From Alphaproteobacteria bacterium (GTDB taxonomy: Bacteria; Myxococcota_A; UBA796; GCA-2862545), in the NCBI GenBank assembly GCA_020632875.1, contig JACKET010000023.1:1-64000 (forward strand): a stretch of 64,000 nucleotides of DNA, written 5' to 3'. The translations under genes and the position numbers were made by a program. Shown here piece after piece: positions 47,659 to 56,643 of the stretch. Position 1 is the stretch's first letter; the number at the start of each line of letters is the position of its first letter. The notes below the pieces were generated by a model. That model saw only the letters and a list, made by a program, of their open reading frames with translations, had not been told where the DNA came from and did not search any database.

Positions 47659-48186
47659 TCACCGGGTCTCTGACTTCAGGTGGTCGATCACGGCTGCGGC
47701 GGACTTCTGCATCATCGGCACGATCAGCGACACGACGAACCGCTCCACGACCGGCACGGAGCCCGGCGGCAGCCGCACCTGCGGCACGCGGTCGGGGTGG
47801 AAGTCGAACGTGCCGGTGAGCTCGATCCGGCAGCCCGTCGGGGTCTCGTGGTACCGCTGGAAACCCTGGATGTCGGCCATCGGACCGAGGGCCGGGACCT
47901 CGACGGACCACCGGCACTCCCAGTCGCGCGGGTTCCAGCGCGTGTGGCCGAACCACCGCAGCATCTCGGGCGGCACGAGCGGGCGGATGAAGAAGGGCAG
48001 GGCGCTCGGATGGCCGAACCACTCGTGCTTCTGCTCGATCGTGCCGTCGGCCGCGGTGCTCTGTGACTTGAGCACCACCCGCTCGACCTCGGAGAGGCGC
48101 GGCGCGATGCGCTCGAACTCGTCGCGGTGGGTGCGGAACACGAGGTCCCGGGAGAAGGGCGCGTCGTCGCTGACCTGGAAGTCCAT
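47659..48186 (-). CDS. SRPBCC (START/Bet v1-like) family protein
   Basis: A 175-residue cytosolic protein with the helix-grip fold pattern: strand MDFQVSDDAPFSRDLVF, helix RTHRDEFERIAPRLSEVE, a seven-strand middle with Trp residues, and a long C-terminal helix ERFVVSLIVPMMQKSAAAVIDHL. It resembles DUF2505-type SRPBCC proteins that bind hydrophobic ligands. Ligand is unknown. The ATG at 48186 is divergent from gyrA across 179 bases. Confidence 0.78.
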   Translation of the reverse strand: MDFQVSDDAPFSRDLVFRTHRDEFERIAPRLSEVERVVLKSQSTAADGTIEQKHEWFGHPSALPFFIRPLVPPEMLRWFGHTRWNPRDWECRWSVEVPALGPMADIQGFQRYHETPTGCRIELTGTFDFHPDRVPQVRLPPGSVPVVERFVVSLIVPMMQKSAAAVIDHLKSETR

Positions 48187-48365
48187 GGCGGAGCATAGAC
48201 ACCGTGTGGGCCGGCGTCACAGGGGGGGCCGTTTCTCGCGTGTACGCGCGCGGGCGATGGGTTACGTCCTCCTGTTCCTTCCTCCGGCATCTCCGCGCCG
48301 CCCCGTCTGGCGCCGACCGCCCCAACCGGCGGGCCCTCCGGGCCCCACACCCTCCGAGAAGAGCC

Positions 48366-50963
48366 ATGGACGACTTCGCCGCGAACGTCATCCCGATCCG
48401 CATCGAAGAGGAGATGCAGAACTCGTACATGGACTACTCCATGTCCGTGATCATCGGGCGCGCCCTGCCCGATGTGCGCGACGGCCTCAAGCCCGTGCAC
48501 CGGCGGATCCTCTACGCGATGCACATGGAGGGGCTGCAGGCGAACAAGAAGTACAGCAAGTGCGCCGGCGTCGTCGGCGAGGTGCTGAAGAAGTACCACC
48601 CGCACGGCGATTCGGCCGTGTACGACGCGCTCGTCCGCATGGCGCAGCCCTGGAACCTCCGGTACCCGCTGGTCGACGGCCAGGGCAACTTCGGCAGCGT
48701 CGACGGCGACCCGGCCGCCGCCTACCGGTACACCGAGTGCAAGATGACGAAGCTCGCCGAAGAGCTCCTGGTCGACATCGACAAGGAGACCGTGAGCTTC
48801 TCGCCGAACTTCGACGGCACGGTCGAAGAGCCCGACGTGCTGCCCTGTGCGTACCCCAACCTCCTGGTCAACGGCGCCGACGGCATCGCGGTCGGCATGG
48901 CCACGAAGATCCCGCCGCACAACCTGCGCGAAGTGATCGACGCGTGCATCGCCCACATCGAGAACCCGGCGATCGACGTCGAGGGCCTGATGCAGTTCAT
49001 CCCGGCCCCCGACTTCCCCACGGCGGGCACGATCTACGGCCGCGCGGGCGTGAAAGAGGCCTACGAGAAGGGCCGCGGGCGCATCGTGCTCCGCGGCAAC
49101 GCGTTCTTCGAAGACATCGACCACGGCGCCCGGCGGGCGATCATCATCGACGAGATCCCCTACCAGGTGAACAAGGCGCGGCTGATCCAGCAGATCGCCG
49201 AGCTCGTGAAAGAGAAGAAGATCGAGGGCATCTCGAACATCCGCGACGAGTCCGACCGCCAGGGCATGCGCGTCGTGATCGAGCTGAAGCGCGACGCGTT
49301 CGAAGAGGTCGTGCTGAACCACCTGTTCAAGCAGACCGCCCTCCAGAGCACGTTCGGCGTGATCCTGCTCGCCATCGTCAACCAGCGCCCGCAGATCCTC
49401 GATCTGCAGCAGATGATCAAGTACTACGTCGATCATCGGCGCGAGGTCGTGCTCCGCCGCACGCGGTACGAGCTCCGGAAGGCCCGCGAGCGCGCGCACC
49501 TGTTGGAGGGCTACCGGATCGCGCTCGACAACCTCGACGAGGTGATCGCACTGATCCGCGCCTCGGCGACCCCCGCCGACGCGCGCGACGGGCTCGTGAG
49601 CCGCTTCGGCCTGTCTGTGGCCCAGGCCATCGCGATCCTCGAGCTCCGGCTCCAGCGCCTGACGGGGATGGAGCGCGAGAAGATCGAAGAGGAGTACGCC
49701 GCGCTGCTCGTCCGCATCGGCGAGCTCGAGGCCATCCTCGGGTCGTTCGAGCTGCTGATGGACGTGGTGAAGAACGAGCTGATCTCCGTCCGCGACCGGT
49801 TCGGCGACGAGCGCCGCACCCGCATCGTCGACGCGAAGGGCGAGCTCTCGATGCTCGACCTCGTCGCCGAAGAGGATCACGTCGTGACCCTCTCGCACCT
49901 CGGCTACATCAAGCGCTGCTCGCCCGACGAGTGGCGGATGCAGCGCCGCGGCGGGATGGGCAAGAAGGGGATGAACACCCGCGACGAAGACTTCGTCACG
50001 AGCATCTTCATCGCGAACACCCACTCGATCCTGATGGTGTTCACCGACACCGGCAAGGTGTACCCGCTCCAGGTCTACGAGGTGCCCGAGGCCGGTCGCA
50101 CGGCGCGCGGGCGCCCCATCGTGAACCTCGTGCCCGTCGCACCCGACGAGCGCATCGCGGCTGTCGTGTCCGTGAAGCCCGAAGAGCTCGAGGCCGAGGG
50201 CACCGATCTGGTGTTCGTCTCTCGACAGGGCCTCGTGAAGCGCACGCCGCTCACGGCCTACCGCAACATCCGCCAGGGTGGCCTCATCGCCACCGGCGTC
50301 GCCGAGGGCGACTCCCTGGTCGTCGTCCAGAAGCTCGAAGACGGGGCCGAGGTCGACGTGATGATCTTCTCCGCGAACGGCCAGTGCATCCGCTTTCCGA
50401 AGCAGGGCAGCAAGGGCGCGCCGGTCTTCGGGCGCACCGCGCGGGGCAACAAGGGCATCAACCTCGCCGACGACGATCAGGTCGTCGACATGCTGTTCGT
50501 CCCGGCGGGCGCCGAGCCCGACGAGTCCGAAGGCGAGGGCGAAGGCGAAGAAGAGGTCGACAACACGCTCGACGAGTCCGCCGACGAGAGCGACGACGTG
50601 GTGCTCGACGAAGAGCCCGAGGTCACGCTCCTCACGATCACGGCGCTCGGCTACGGCAAGCGCACGCCGCTCGACGAGCGCACGTACCGGGTCCAGGGCC
50701 GCAACGGGAAGGGGATCATCTCCCACAAGACCGGCGAGGACGTGGGCGAGGTGGTCGGCGCGCGCACCGTGGGCGTCGACGACCAGCTGATGATCGTCAC
50801 CGACACGGGCCGCGTGATCCGCATCGCGGCCGGCTCGGTGCGCTTCGTGAAGAGCCGCAGCAGCAAGGGCGTGCGCCTCATGAAGCTCGACGAGGGCGAG
50901 CGTATCGTCGACATGGCGCTGCTCGTCGACACCGAAGACGAAGACGAGGTCGGGGAGGAGTGA
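48366..50963 (+). CDS. gyrA: DNA gyrase subunit A
   Basis: An 865-residue type IIA topoisomerase subunit. Catalytic Tyr122 is in AAAYRYTECKM, and the quinolone-determining region HPHGDSAVYDALVRMAQPW has Ser83 and Asp87, the susceptible-type residues in E. coli numbering. The CTD beta-propeller carries the GyrA box as QRRGGMG, which supports gyrase rather than topoisomerase IV. A run of acidic residues of about 40 (about 714-755, EPDESEGEGEGEEEVDN...) is inserted inside the CTD before ITALGYGKRTPLDE. ATG at 48366 is followed by the normal MDDFAANVIPIRIEEEM. The next gene overlaps the stop by one base. Confidence 0.95.
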   Translation: MDDFAANVIPIRIEEEMQNSYMDYSMSVIIGRALPDVRDGLKPVHRRILYAMHMEGLQANKKYSKCAGVVGEVLKKYHPHGDSAVYDALVRMAQPWNLRYPLVDGQGNFGSVDGDPAAAYRYTECKMTKLAEELLVDIDKETVSFSPNFDGTVEEPDVLPCAYPNLLVNGADGIAVGMATKIPPHNLREVIDACIAHIENPAIDVEGLMQFIPAPDFPTAGTIYGRAGVKEAYEKGRGRIVLRGNAFFEDIDHGARRAIIIDEIPYQVNKARLIQQIAELVKEKKIEGISNIRDESDRQGMRVVIELKRDAFEEVVLNHLFKQTALQSTFGVILLAIVNQRPQILDLQQMIKYYVDHRREVVLRRTRYELRKARERAHLLEGYRIALDNLDEVIALIRASATPADARDGLVSRFGLSVAQAIAILELRLQRLTGMEREKIEEEYAALLVRIGELEAILGSFELLMDVVKNELISVRDRFGDERRTRIVDAKGELSMLDLVAEEDHVVTLSHLGYIKRCSPDEWRMQRRGGMGKKGMNTRDEDFVTSIFIANTHSILMVFTDTGKVYPLQVYEVPEAGRTARGRPIVNLVPVAPDERIAAVVSVKPEELEAEGTDLVFVSRQGLVKRTPLTAYRNIRQGGLIATGVAEGDSLVVVQKLEDGAEVDVMIFSANGQCIRFPKQGSKGAPVFGRTARGNKGINLADDDQVVDMLFVPAGAEPDESEGEGEGEEEVDNTLDESADESDDVVLDEEPEVTLLTITALGYGKRTPLDERTYRVQGRNGKGIISHKTGEDVGEVVGARTVGVDDQLMIVTDTGRVIRIAAGSVRFVKSRSSKGVRLMKLDEGERIVDMALLVDTEDEDEVGEE

Positions 50964-51229
50964 TGGCGGGCGCATCTTCCGAAGACGGGCCGGGAATCTG
51001 CCCGATCTGCCGCAGCCAGGACGACTACCGCGTACCCACGTTCACCCTGTGGGGCGGCATGGTCGGGCACCGGTTGATCAACCACGTGTACTGCAACCAG
51101 TGCGGCACCGGTTTCAACAGCGCCACGGGGAAGAGCAACCTGGGCCGCATCATCGCGTACCAGGCCTTCATGTTCGTCATCTTCGTGCCGATCTTCTTCA
51201 TCCTCTTCTTGTTGTTGCTCAACCTCTGA
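50963..51229 (+). CDS. Zinc-ribbon single-pass membrane protein
   Basis: An 88-residue protein. Two Cys pairs (CPICRSQD and VYCNQCGTG) form a treble-clef-like zinc ribbon in the N-terminal half, and residues about 63-86 (YQAFMFVIFVPIFFILFLLL) form a membrane helix. The protein likely sits in the inner membrane with the zinc ribbon in the cytoplasm. The start ATG overlaps the gyrA stop (TGATG), so it is made with gyrase, but no functional link is known to me. Confidence 0.78.
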   Translation: MAGASSEDGPGICPICRSQDDYRVPTFTLWGGMVGHRLINHVYCNQCGTGFNSATGKSNLGRIIAYQAFMFVIFVPIFFILFLLLLNL

Positions 51230-51247
51230 GCGGCGATTCGGAGTACG

Positions 51248-52099
51248 ATGTTCGAAATGGTCACGAGCACGCCTCTCCCGCACCGAGTCGAAGTACGCCG
51301 CCGCGCCCGCCGCGGGTGGGGGATGCTCGTCGTCGCGCCGGCGCTCGCCAGCGCCTGCATGACTGCGCTGCTCGGCGGTGGATTGCTCGTCACGCCGGCC
51401 TCTCCGCTCGCCCTCGGGCGCGCCGATGCGATGCTGGGCCGCGGGATGCCCGTCGATGCCGTGGCGCACTACGAGGCCATCGCGGTCACCAGCCCCTTCG
51501 ACAGCTTCAAGAAGTACGCGTTGCGCCGCGCCGCGCGCGTGTACGAGCTCGAGCTCGATCAGCCCGCCGATGCGCGCCGGGTGCTGCAGCAGCTGCTCCA
51601 GCTGGGCGTCACGCCGGGCGAGCAGTCCGAGGTGCGCGAGCAGCTCGCCGAGCTGTATCTCGCCGAGCGCGACGAGCAGGCCGCTGCGCACCAGTACCGC
51701 CTGGCCTACGAGGCGAACCGCGAGCGCCCCGCGCTGCTCGCCCGCTCCGCCGAGCTCCGCGCCGCGCGGGGTGAGATCGTGCGCGCCCGCAACCTGTGGA
51801 ACCAGCTGCTCAGCGAGCACCCCGACACGTGGGGCGCGCGCGCCAACCTCGGTCTCGGCGAGCTCGCGCTGGCGCAGGGCCACTCGGCACAGGCCCTCCG
51901 TCCCTTCCAGGAAGCCGCGAAGTCCGACGAAGAGCACCTCGCGAAGGCCGCCCGCCTCGGGCTCGCGGCCTGCTACGAGCGCCTCGGCGAGCTCGACGGC
52001 GCCATGGCCGAGCTCGATCAGGCCGACCTGCCCGACGATGTCCGCGACCGGCGCAAGTCCGCGCTGATCGAGCGGCAGTCCTTCAAGAACGCCGAGTAG
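51248..52099 (+). CDS. TPR-repeat protein with N-terminal membrane anchor
   Basis: A 283-residue protein. After a basic N-terminus (RVEVRRRARRGWG) there is one membrane helix (about 26-48), then TPR-like helical pairs from about residue 55 to the end, for example AVAHYEAIAVTSPFDSFKKY, QAAAHQYRLAYEANRERPAL and ALRPFQEAAKSDEEHLAKAA. Orientation suggests the TPR part is outside the cytoplasm or membrane-facing. No partner is evident. ATG at 51248 begins 18 bases after the zinc-ribbon gene, in the same direction. Confidence 0.78.
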   Translation: MFEMVTSTPLPHRVEVRRRARRGWGMLVVAPALASACMTALLGGGLLVTPASPLALGRADAMLGRGMPVDAVAHYEAIAVTSPFDSFKKYALRRAARVYELELDQPADARRVLQQLLQLGVTPGEQSEVREQLAELYLAERDEQAAAHQYRLAYEANRERPALLARSAELRAARGEIVRARNLWNQLLSEHPDTWGARANLGLGELALAQGHSAQALRPFQEAAKSDEEHLAKAARLGLAACYERLGELDGAMAELDQADLPDDVRDRRKSALIERQSFKNAE

Positions 52100-52289
52100 C
52101 GTTCATCGGGCACGCCTCGACTCCCGTCGAGACGTTCATCGGGATTGGGCGCCCCGGCTTCGCCGTCGGCTGTCCTCCGGGCTCGCTCGCGCTCGGTCGC
52201 TTCGCGACGGCGGCTGCGCCGCCCCCTCCGGCCCGCCTGGCGCGGGTCCCGATGGATCGGGCCTCCCGGCTCCGGCCGGGCCTGCCGCC

Positions 52290-52661
52290 TCACATCATGA
52301 CGGACAGCAGCCCCACCGCGAGCCCCACCACGAACATCGCGCCCACGATCGCGATGCCCCACCAGGGCACGGCGACGTCGGCCGGATCCTCGACGGCGTC
52401 GAGGCCCAGCGGCTCGGCGGGCCTGGGCAGCTGGCCCGGCGCGAAGCTCACGCCCGCGGGGTCGGGGGGAACCGAGGGGCCGGGTCGGATCCAGCGGCCC
52501 CGGTCGGAGTCCCACGTGCGCTCTTCGGGCGGCGGAGGGATCGGATCGCAGGGCGCGTCGGCGCCGACCAGCGCCTCGACGGACGGCAGCTTCGCCGTGC
52601 CGTCGTTGGTCACCAGGGTGCGGTCGGGGGCTTTGGGCGCGTCGTCTCTGCGGTCGTCCAC
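52290..52661 (-). CDS. Small tail-anchored protein of unknown function
   Basis: A 123-residue protein from a GTG start. It is acidic and proline-rich for the first ~95 residues (CDPIPPPPEERTWDSDRGRW) and ends with one membrane helix (about 99-121, WWGIAIVGAMFVVGLAVGLL). It resembles the tail-anchored acidic protein at 31379-31966 in layout, not in sequence. No family is recognised. It faces the divergent glycerophosphodiesterase gene. Confidence 0.6.
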   Translation of the reverse strand: MDDRRDDAPKAPDRTLVTNDGTAKLPSVEALVGADAPCDPIPPPPEERTWDSDRGRWIRPGPSVPPDPAGVSFAPGQLPRPAEPLGLDAVEDPADVAVPWWGIAIVGAMFVVGLAVGLLSVMM

Positions 52662-52702
52662 ACGGTCCTCGCGCGCGGGGGAGGGGAAGGCTATCCCGTG
52701 AC

Positions 52703-53695
52703 ATGTCGATTCTACTGTGGCTCGCGGCGTGCATGCGGTCCGGCCCCGAGCCGACGCCCGTCCCGGAGGGCTCCGTGCGATCTGCGATCGTGATCGGCCA
52801 TCGCGGCAGCCCCGGGCATCTGCCCGATCACACCCTCGAGGGGTACGCGCTCGCGGTGCGGCAGGGGGCCGACTTCATCGAGCCCGACCTCGTGTCCACG
52901 TCCGACGGGCACCTGATCGCGCGGCACGAGAACGAGCTGTCGCACACGACCGACGTGGCGACGCGCTTCCCCGACCGCAAGGCCACGAAGACCGTCGACG
53001 GCGAGGCGATCACGGGCTGGTTCGCCGAGGACTTCACGCTCGCCGAGATCGGCACGCTCCGCGCGGTGCAGCCGTTCGCGAGCCGTCCGCACGACCACGA
53101 CGGGGAGTACGCCATCCCCACGTTCGACGCGATCCTCGCGCTCCGGGCCGAGCTCTCCGCCGAGGTCGGGCGCGAGATCGGCGTCTACCCCGAGACCAAG
53201 CACCCCTCGTACTTCGACGCCGCGGGCCTGAGCCTCGAAGCGCCCATGCTCGCGGCCCTCCGCGCGCACGGCCTCGATCGCGCGGACGCGCCGGTGTTCG
53301 TGCAGTCGTTCGAGCTCGCGAACCTCGACGCGCTCGCCGCGCAGAGCGAGGTCCCCCGCATCCTGCTCGTCGGCGACCTCGATGCCACGCCCTTCGGCGA
53401 CTCCCGCACCTACGGCGAGCTGCTCGCCGATCCCGCGGCGCTCCGTGGGCATGTGCGCGGGGTCGGGGTCCACAAGTCGCACCTCTGGTCCGAGTCGGGG
53501 CCCACGGGGCTCCTCGAGAAGCTCCATGCGGGCGGGCTGCTCGTCCACGTCTACACGTTCCGCAACGAGGCCGACCAGCTCGGCCCGGCCGCCGCGGGCG
53601 ATCCGCGGCGCGAGCTCCAGCGGTTCCTCGATCTCGGGGTCGACGGGGTGTTCGCCGACTACCCCGACGTCGCGGTGGGCGTCAGGGGACGGTGA
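52703..53695 (+). CDS. glpQ: Glycerophosphodiester phosphodiesterase lipoprotein (GlpQ-like)
   Basis: A 330-residue enzyme with a minimal lipoprotein signal (MSILLWLAACMRSG, lipobox LAAC). The GDPD domain shows IGHRGSPGHLPDHTLEGY (catalytic His), DFIEPDLVSTSDGHLIARHE (metal ligands) and YPETKHPSYF, then FVQSFELANL and GVHKSH. It hydrolyses glycerophosphodiesters to glycerol 3-phosphate and an alcohol, likely in the periplasm. The insert after the second motif makes it GlpQ- rather than UgpQ-like. ATG at 52703 follows GAGGGGAAGG. Confidence 0.9.
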   Translation: MSILLWLAACMRSGPEPTPVPEGSVRSAIVIGHRGSPGHLPDHTLEGYALAVRQGADFIEPDLVSTSDGHLIARHENELSHTTDVATRFPDRKATKTVDGEAITGWFAEDFTLAEIGTLRAVQPFASRPHDHDGEYAIPTFDAILALRAELSAEVGREIGVYPETKHPSYFDAAGLSLEAPMLAALRAHGLDRADAPVFVQSFELANLDALAAQSEVPRILLVGDLDATPFGDSRTYGELLADPAALRGHVRGVGVHKSHLWSESGPTGLLEKLHAGGLLVHVYTFRNEADQLGPAAAGDPRRELQRFLDLGVDGVFADYPDVAVGVRGR

Positions 53696-53765
53696 GGCGT
53701 GCGGCGGGCGCCGCGCGATCGGTTAGGTGCGGGCCCGTCGATTCCGACGCGACCCAGGAGTCCCG

Positions 53766-55046
53766 ATGTCGTCCCGTTCCGCCCGCATGCTCGAGCGCGC
53801 TCTCGCCGTCATCCCGGGGGGTGTGAACTCGCCGGTCCGCGCGTTCAAGGCCGTCGGGGGCAGCCCGCCGTTCATCGCGCGGGGCGAGGGGCCCGAGGTC
53901 GTCGACGAAGACGGGCACCGGTACCTGGATCTGGTCGGCTCCTGGGGCGCCCTGCTGCTCGGGCACGCCAACCAGGCCGTGCTGGGCGCGACGATGGCGG
54001 CCGCGGCCCGCGGCAGCTCGTTCGGCGCGCCGACCGAGGCCGAGGTCGTGCTGGCCGAAGCGATCGTCGAGCGCGTGCCGAGCATCGAGAAGGTGCGGCT
54101 GTGCAGCTCGGGCACCGAGGCCACGATGCACGCGATCCGCCTGGCGCGGGGCTACACGGGCCGCGACAAGATCATCAAGCTCGACGGCTGCTACCACGGC
54201 GCCCACGACGCGGTGCTCGTGCAGGCCGGCAGTGGCGTCGCGACCTTTGCGATCCCCGGCTCGCCGGGGGTGCCCGAGGCCGTCGCTGCGAACACGCTCG
54301 TGGCGCCGTTCAACGATCTCGATGCGATCGAGGATCTGCTCGAGCAGCACGGTGACGAGGTCGCCGCCCTGATCCTCGAGCCCATCACCGGCAACATGGG
54401 CTGCATCCCGCCGGCCGAGGGCTACCTGCAGGGCCTGCGCGACCTGTGCACGAGCCACGGCGTCGTGCTGATCTTCGACGAGGTCATGACCGGGTTCCGC
54501 GTGCACCGGGGCTGCGCTCAGGCGCTGTACGGCGTGACGCCCGACCTCACGACCCTCGGCAAGATCGTCGGCGGCGGGTACCCGCTCGCGGCGTTCGGCG
54601 GCAAGGCCGAGATCATGAACCACCTCGCGCCGCTCGGCCCGGTCTACCAGGCCGGCACGCTCTCGGGGAACCCGGTGGCCGTGGCCGCGGGCCTCGCGAC
54701 GCTGAACCTGCTCGACGACGCCGTGTACGAACGCCTCGAGCGGCTCGGCCGCGCGCTCGAGAAGGCGCTGCAGCCGTCGCTGAACTACCACGGGTGCTCG
54801 ATGCACCGCGTGGGCAGCATGTTCACGATCTACTTCTGCCCCGAGTCGCCGAAGAACTTCGACGACGTGAAGCGCAGCGATCTCGACGCGTTCTCGCGGT
54901 TCTTCCTCGCGGCTCTGAACACCGGCGTCTACCTGCCGCCCAGCCAGTTCGAAGCCGCGTTCCTGTCGGCCGCGCTGTCCGACGAGCAGATGATCCGCGT
55001 CATCGATGGGGTCGAGGCCGCCGTGGTGGCCGCTCACGTGTACTGA
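53766..55046 (+). CDS. hemL: Glutamate-1-semialdehyde 2,1-aminomutase
   Basis: A 426-residue class III PLP enzyme. The N-terminus IPGGVNSPVRAFKAVGG is diagnostic for HemL, which makes 5-aminolevulinate from glutamate semialdehyde in the C5 heme route. CSSGTEATMHAIRLARGYTG, IFDEVMTGFRVHRG and Lys266 in TTLGKIVGGGYPLAAFGG (the PLP lysine) are all present, as is the HemL-type KLDGCYHGAHDAVLVQAGSG. The ATG at 53766 follows CAGGAG (53755-53760). Length is normal. The ATP synthase genes start about 100 bases downstream. Confidence 0.95.
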   Translation: MSSRSARMLERALAVIPGGVNSPVRAFKAVGGSPPFIARGEGPEVVDEDGHRYLDLVGSWGALLLGHANQAVLGATMAAAARGSSFGAPTEAEVVLAEAIVERVPSIEKVRLCSSGTEATMHAIRLARGYTGRDKIIKLDGCYHGAHDAVLVQAGSGVATFAIPGSPGVPEAVAANTLVAPFNDLDAIEDLLEQHGDEVAALILEPITGNMGCIPPAEGYLQGLRDLCTSHGVVLIFDEVMTGFRVHRGCAQALYGVTPDLTTLGKIVGGGYPLAAFGGKAEIMNHLAPLGPVYQAGTLSGNPVAVAAGLATLNLLDDAVYERLERLGRALEKALQPSLNYHGCSMHRVGSMFTIYFCPESPKNFDDVKRSDLDAFSRFFLAALNTGVYLPPSQFEAAFLSAALSDEQMIRVIDGVEAAVVAAHVY

Positions 55047-55076
55047 GGCGTAGCGCCGCAATGGGTTGCAGGGTCG

Positions 55077-55104
55077 TTGCAGACCCCGCCCACAGCGCAT
55101 TAAT
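55077..55104 (+). promoter_or_regulatory. Candidate promoter before the ATP synthase I-a-c genes
   Basis: TTGCAG and ATTAAT hexamers are 16 bases apart in the hemL-atpI gap. GCATTAATCG is a clear A/T island in a very G/C-rich area, about 40 bases before the subunit I start. This is a pattern match without expression data. Confidence 0.35.
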
Positions 55105-55143
55105 CGGTGCGTCCACCGAAGCGAGAGCTGGTTTCGTTCCACG

Positions 55144-55521
55144 ATGATCGACGTGAGACCAATGCTATCCGCCACCGCAGCCCTCTCGGGGCTGTCGCTG
55201 ATCGCCGCCGGGCTGGCGGGTCTCGGATCGTTGGGCCTCGTGCTCGCCGTCGCGCTCGCTTTCCTGAACCTGGCCACCCTGGCGGTGCTCGTGGGTCTCA
55301 CGACCCGTGCCATCGGCCGCGGTGAGCCCGCGGCGGCCGGCCTGGCCGCGCTCTACGGCAAGACCCTCGTGCTGCTCGGCGCGCTCGCGCTGCTCGGCGG
55401 TGCGGTGGGCTTCGAGCCCGTCGCCATCGGCTTCGTGCTCGTCATGTCGTGCTTCACGATCGCGGCCCCGATGGTCGCGCTGTTCCACCGTTCCACCCCG
55501 CAGACCGTGGAGGCGCTGTGA
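55144..55521 (+). CDS. ATP synthase subunit I-like protein (AtpI)
   Basis: A 125-residue hydrophobic protein with four membrane helices (LSATAALSGLSLIAAGLAGLG, VLAVALAFLNLATLAVLVGL, and two more). Position directly before subunit a, with a four-base GTGA overlap, and the four-helix form fit AtpI, which aids c-ring assembly or Mg2+ uptake. Sequence similarity in this family is low, so the name rests mainly on context. ATG at 55144 is preferred over an upstream ATG at 55066 because it begins right before the hydrophobic part. Confidence 0.65.
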   Translation: MIDVRPMLSATAALSGLSLIAAGLAGLGSLGLVLAVALAFLNLATLAVLVGLTTRAIGRGEPAAAGLAALYGKTLVLLGALALLGGAVGFEPVAIGFVLVMSCFTIAAPMVALFHRSTPQTVEAL

Positions 55522-56288
55522 TCGCGTCCGGTTTCTCCTGGTTCAACATCATCGCGCCGCTCGACCAGAACGCGCTGGGGGCCGTGGGTGGCGCCGACTA
55601 CAACGTCACGATCACGATGGCCCACGCGTGGCTCTCGTGCGCCGGCGTGCTCCTCTTCGCCGTGCTCGGTCGCCTGGCGATCGCGAGCGCCTCGTCCCGC
55701 CCCGGGATGGAGAAGTACTACGCCGACGAGAAGCTCTCGATCCGCACGATCGTCGAGCTGTTCGGCACCTTCGTCCGCAACATGATGTCCGACGTGATGC
55801 CGAAGCACGAGGTCAAGCACTACTCGCCGTTCATCGCGACGTTGTTCCTCTACATCCTGTTCTGCAACCTGCAGGGCGTGATCCCCGGCCTCGTGCCGCC
55901 GACCGACAACGTGAACACGAACGTGGGCATGGCGATCGCCAGCTTCCTGGTGTTCATGTGGGTCGGCCTGTCTCGCGACGCCGTCGGCTTCATCAAGCAC
56001 CTCATGGGTCCGATGCTGCCGCTCGCGGTCCTCATGTTCCCGCTGGAGACGCTGTCGCTGCTGCTGCGTCCGATGACGCTCGCGCTTCGCCTCACCGGCA
56101 ACCTCTTCGGTGATCACCTGGTGTTCACCATCATCAGCGGCGAGGTCCCCCTCCTCGTGCCGTCGGCCCTGCTCGGACTCGCGATCTTCGTGTCCTTCAT
56201 GCAGGCCTTCGTCTTCTCGCTGCTCTCGGCGGTCTACGTCGGTCTCTCGCTCCCGCACGACCACCACGACCACCACGAAGCTCACTGA
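55518..56288 (+). CDS. atpB: F0F1 ATP synthase subunit a
   Basis: A 256-residue membrane protein. The essential Arg is in LRPMTLALRLTGNLFGDHLV, near the C-terminus, together with family blocks FATLFLYILFCNLQGVIPGL-like (here FIATLFLYILFCNLQGVIPG) and FPLETLSLL. This subunit forms the ion half-channels against the c-ring. The GTG at 55518 is the start, overlapping the subunit I stop. The C-terminus is a His-rich tail (LPHDHHDHHEAH). Subunit c follows after 46 bases; b, delta and F1 genes are absent here. Confidence 0.93.
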   Translation: MIASGFSWFNIIAPLDQNALGAVGGADYNVTITMAHAWLSCAGVLLFAVLGRLAIASASSRPGMEKYYADEKLSIRTIVELFGTFVRNMMSDVMPKHEVKHYSPFIATLFLYILFCNLQGVIPGLVPPTDNVNTNVGMAIASFLVFMWVGLSRDAVGFIKHLMGPMLPLAVLMFPLETLSLLLRPMTLALRLTGNLFGDHLVFTIISGEVPLLVPSALLGLAIFVSFMQAFVFSLLSAVYVGLSLPHDHHDHHEAH

Positions 56289-56334
56289 ACCCCGCGTCTC
56301 GAACCGTGTCCCTGTTTGGGACTGGAGGAATGTC

Positions 56335-56643
56335 ATGAAGAACTGGATGCCGCTGTTGGTCGCGCTCGCCGTGCTGCTCACCAGCCAGGCCGCGTACGCG
56401 CAGGAAGCGGCCGCCACCCCCGGTGGGTACTGGGGCATCGGCGCCGGCCTCGCCATGGGTCTCGCCGCGCTCGGAGGCACGTACGGCCAGGGCAACGCTG
56501 CCCGTGGCTTCTACGAGAGCGTCAGCCGGAACCCCCAGGCGGCCGACAAGATCCAGACCAGCTTCTTCGTCGGTCTGGCCTTCATCGAGTCGCTCGTCAT
56601 CTTCGCCTTCGCGATCGCGTTCCTCCTCCAGCAGGGCCGCTGA
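56335..56643 (+). CDS. atpE: F0F1 ATP synthase subunit c
   Basis: A 102-residue proteolipid. It begins with an extra signal-like helix (MKNWMPLLVALAVLLTSQAA, ending AYAQE), then two c-type helices. Helix 1 has GTYGQGNAARGFYESVSRNP with the loop R-N-P, and helix 2 carries the ion-carrying Glu in LAFIESLVIF. The Gln in GQG and Ser after the Glu match part of the Na+-binding set, but the following Thr and Tyr are Leu and Phe. ATG at 56335 follows GGAGGAATGTC, a good ribosome site. Confidence 0.93.
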   Translation: MKNWMPLLVALAVLLTSQAAYAQEAAATPGGYWGIGAGLAMGLAALGGTYGQGNAARGFYESVSRNPQAADKIQTSFFVGLAFIESLVIFAFAIAFLLQQGR

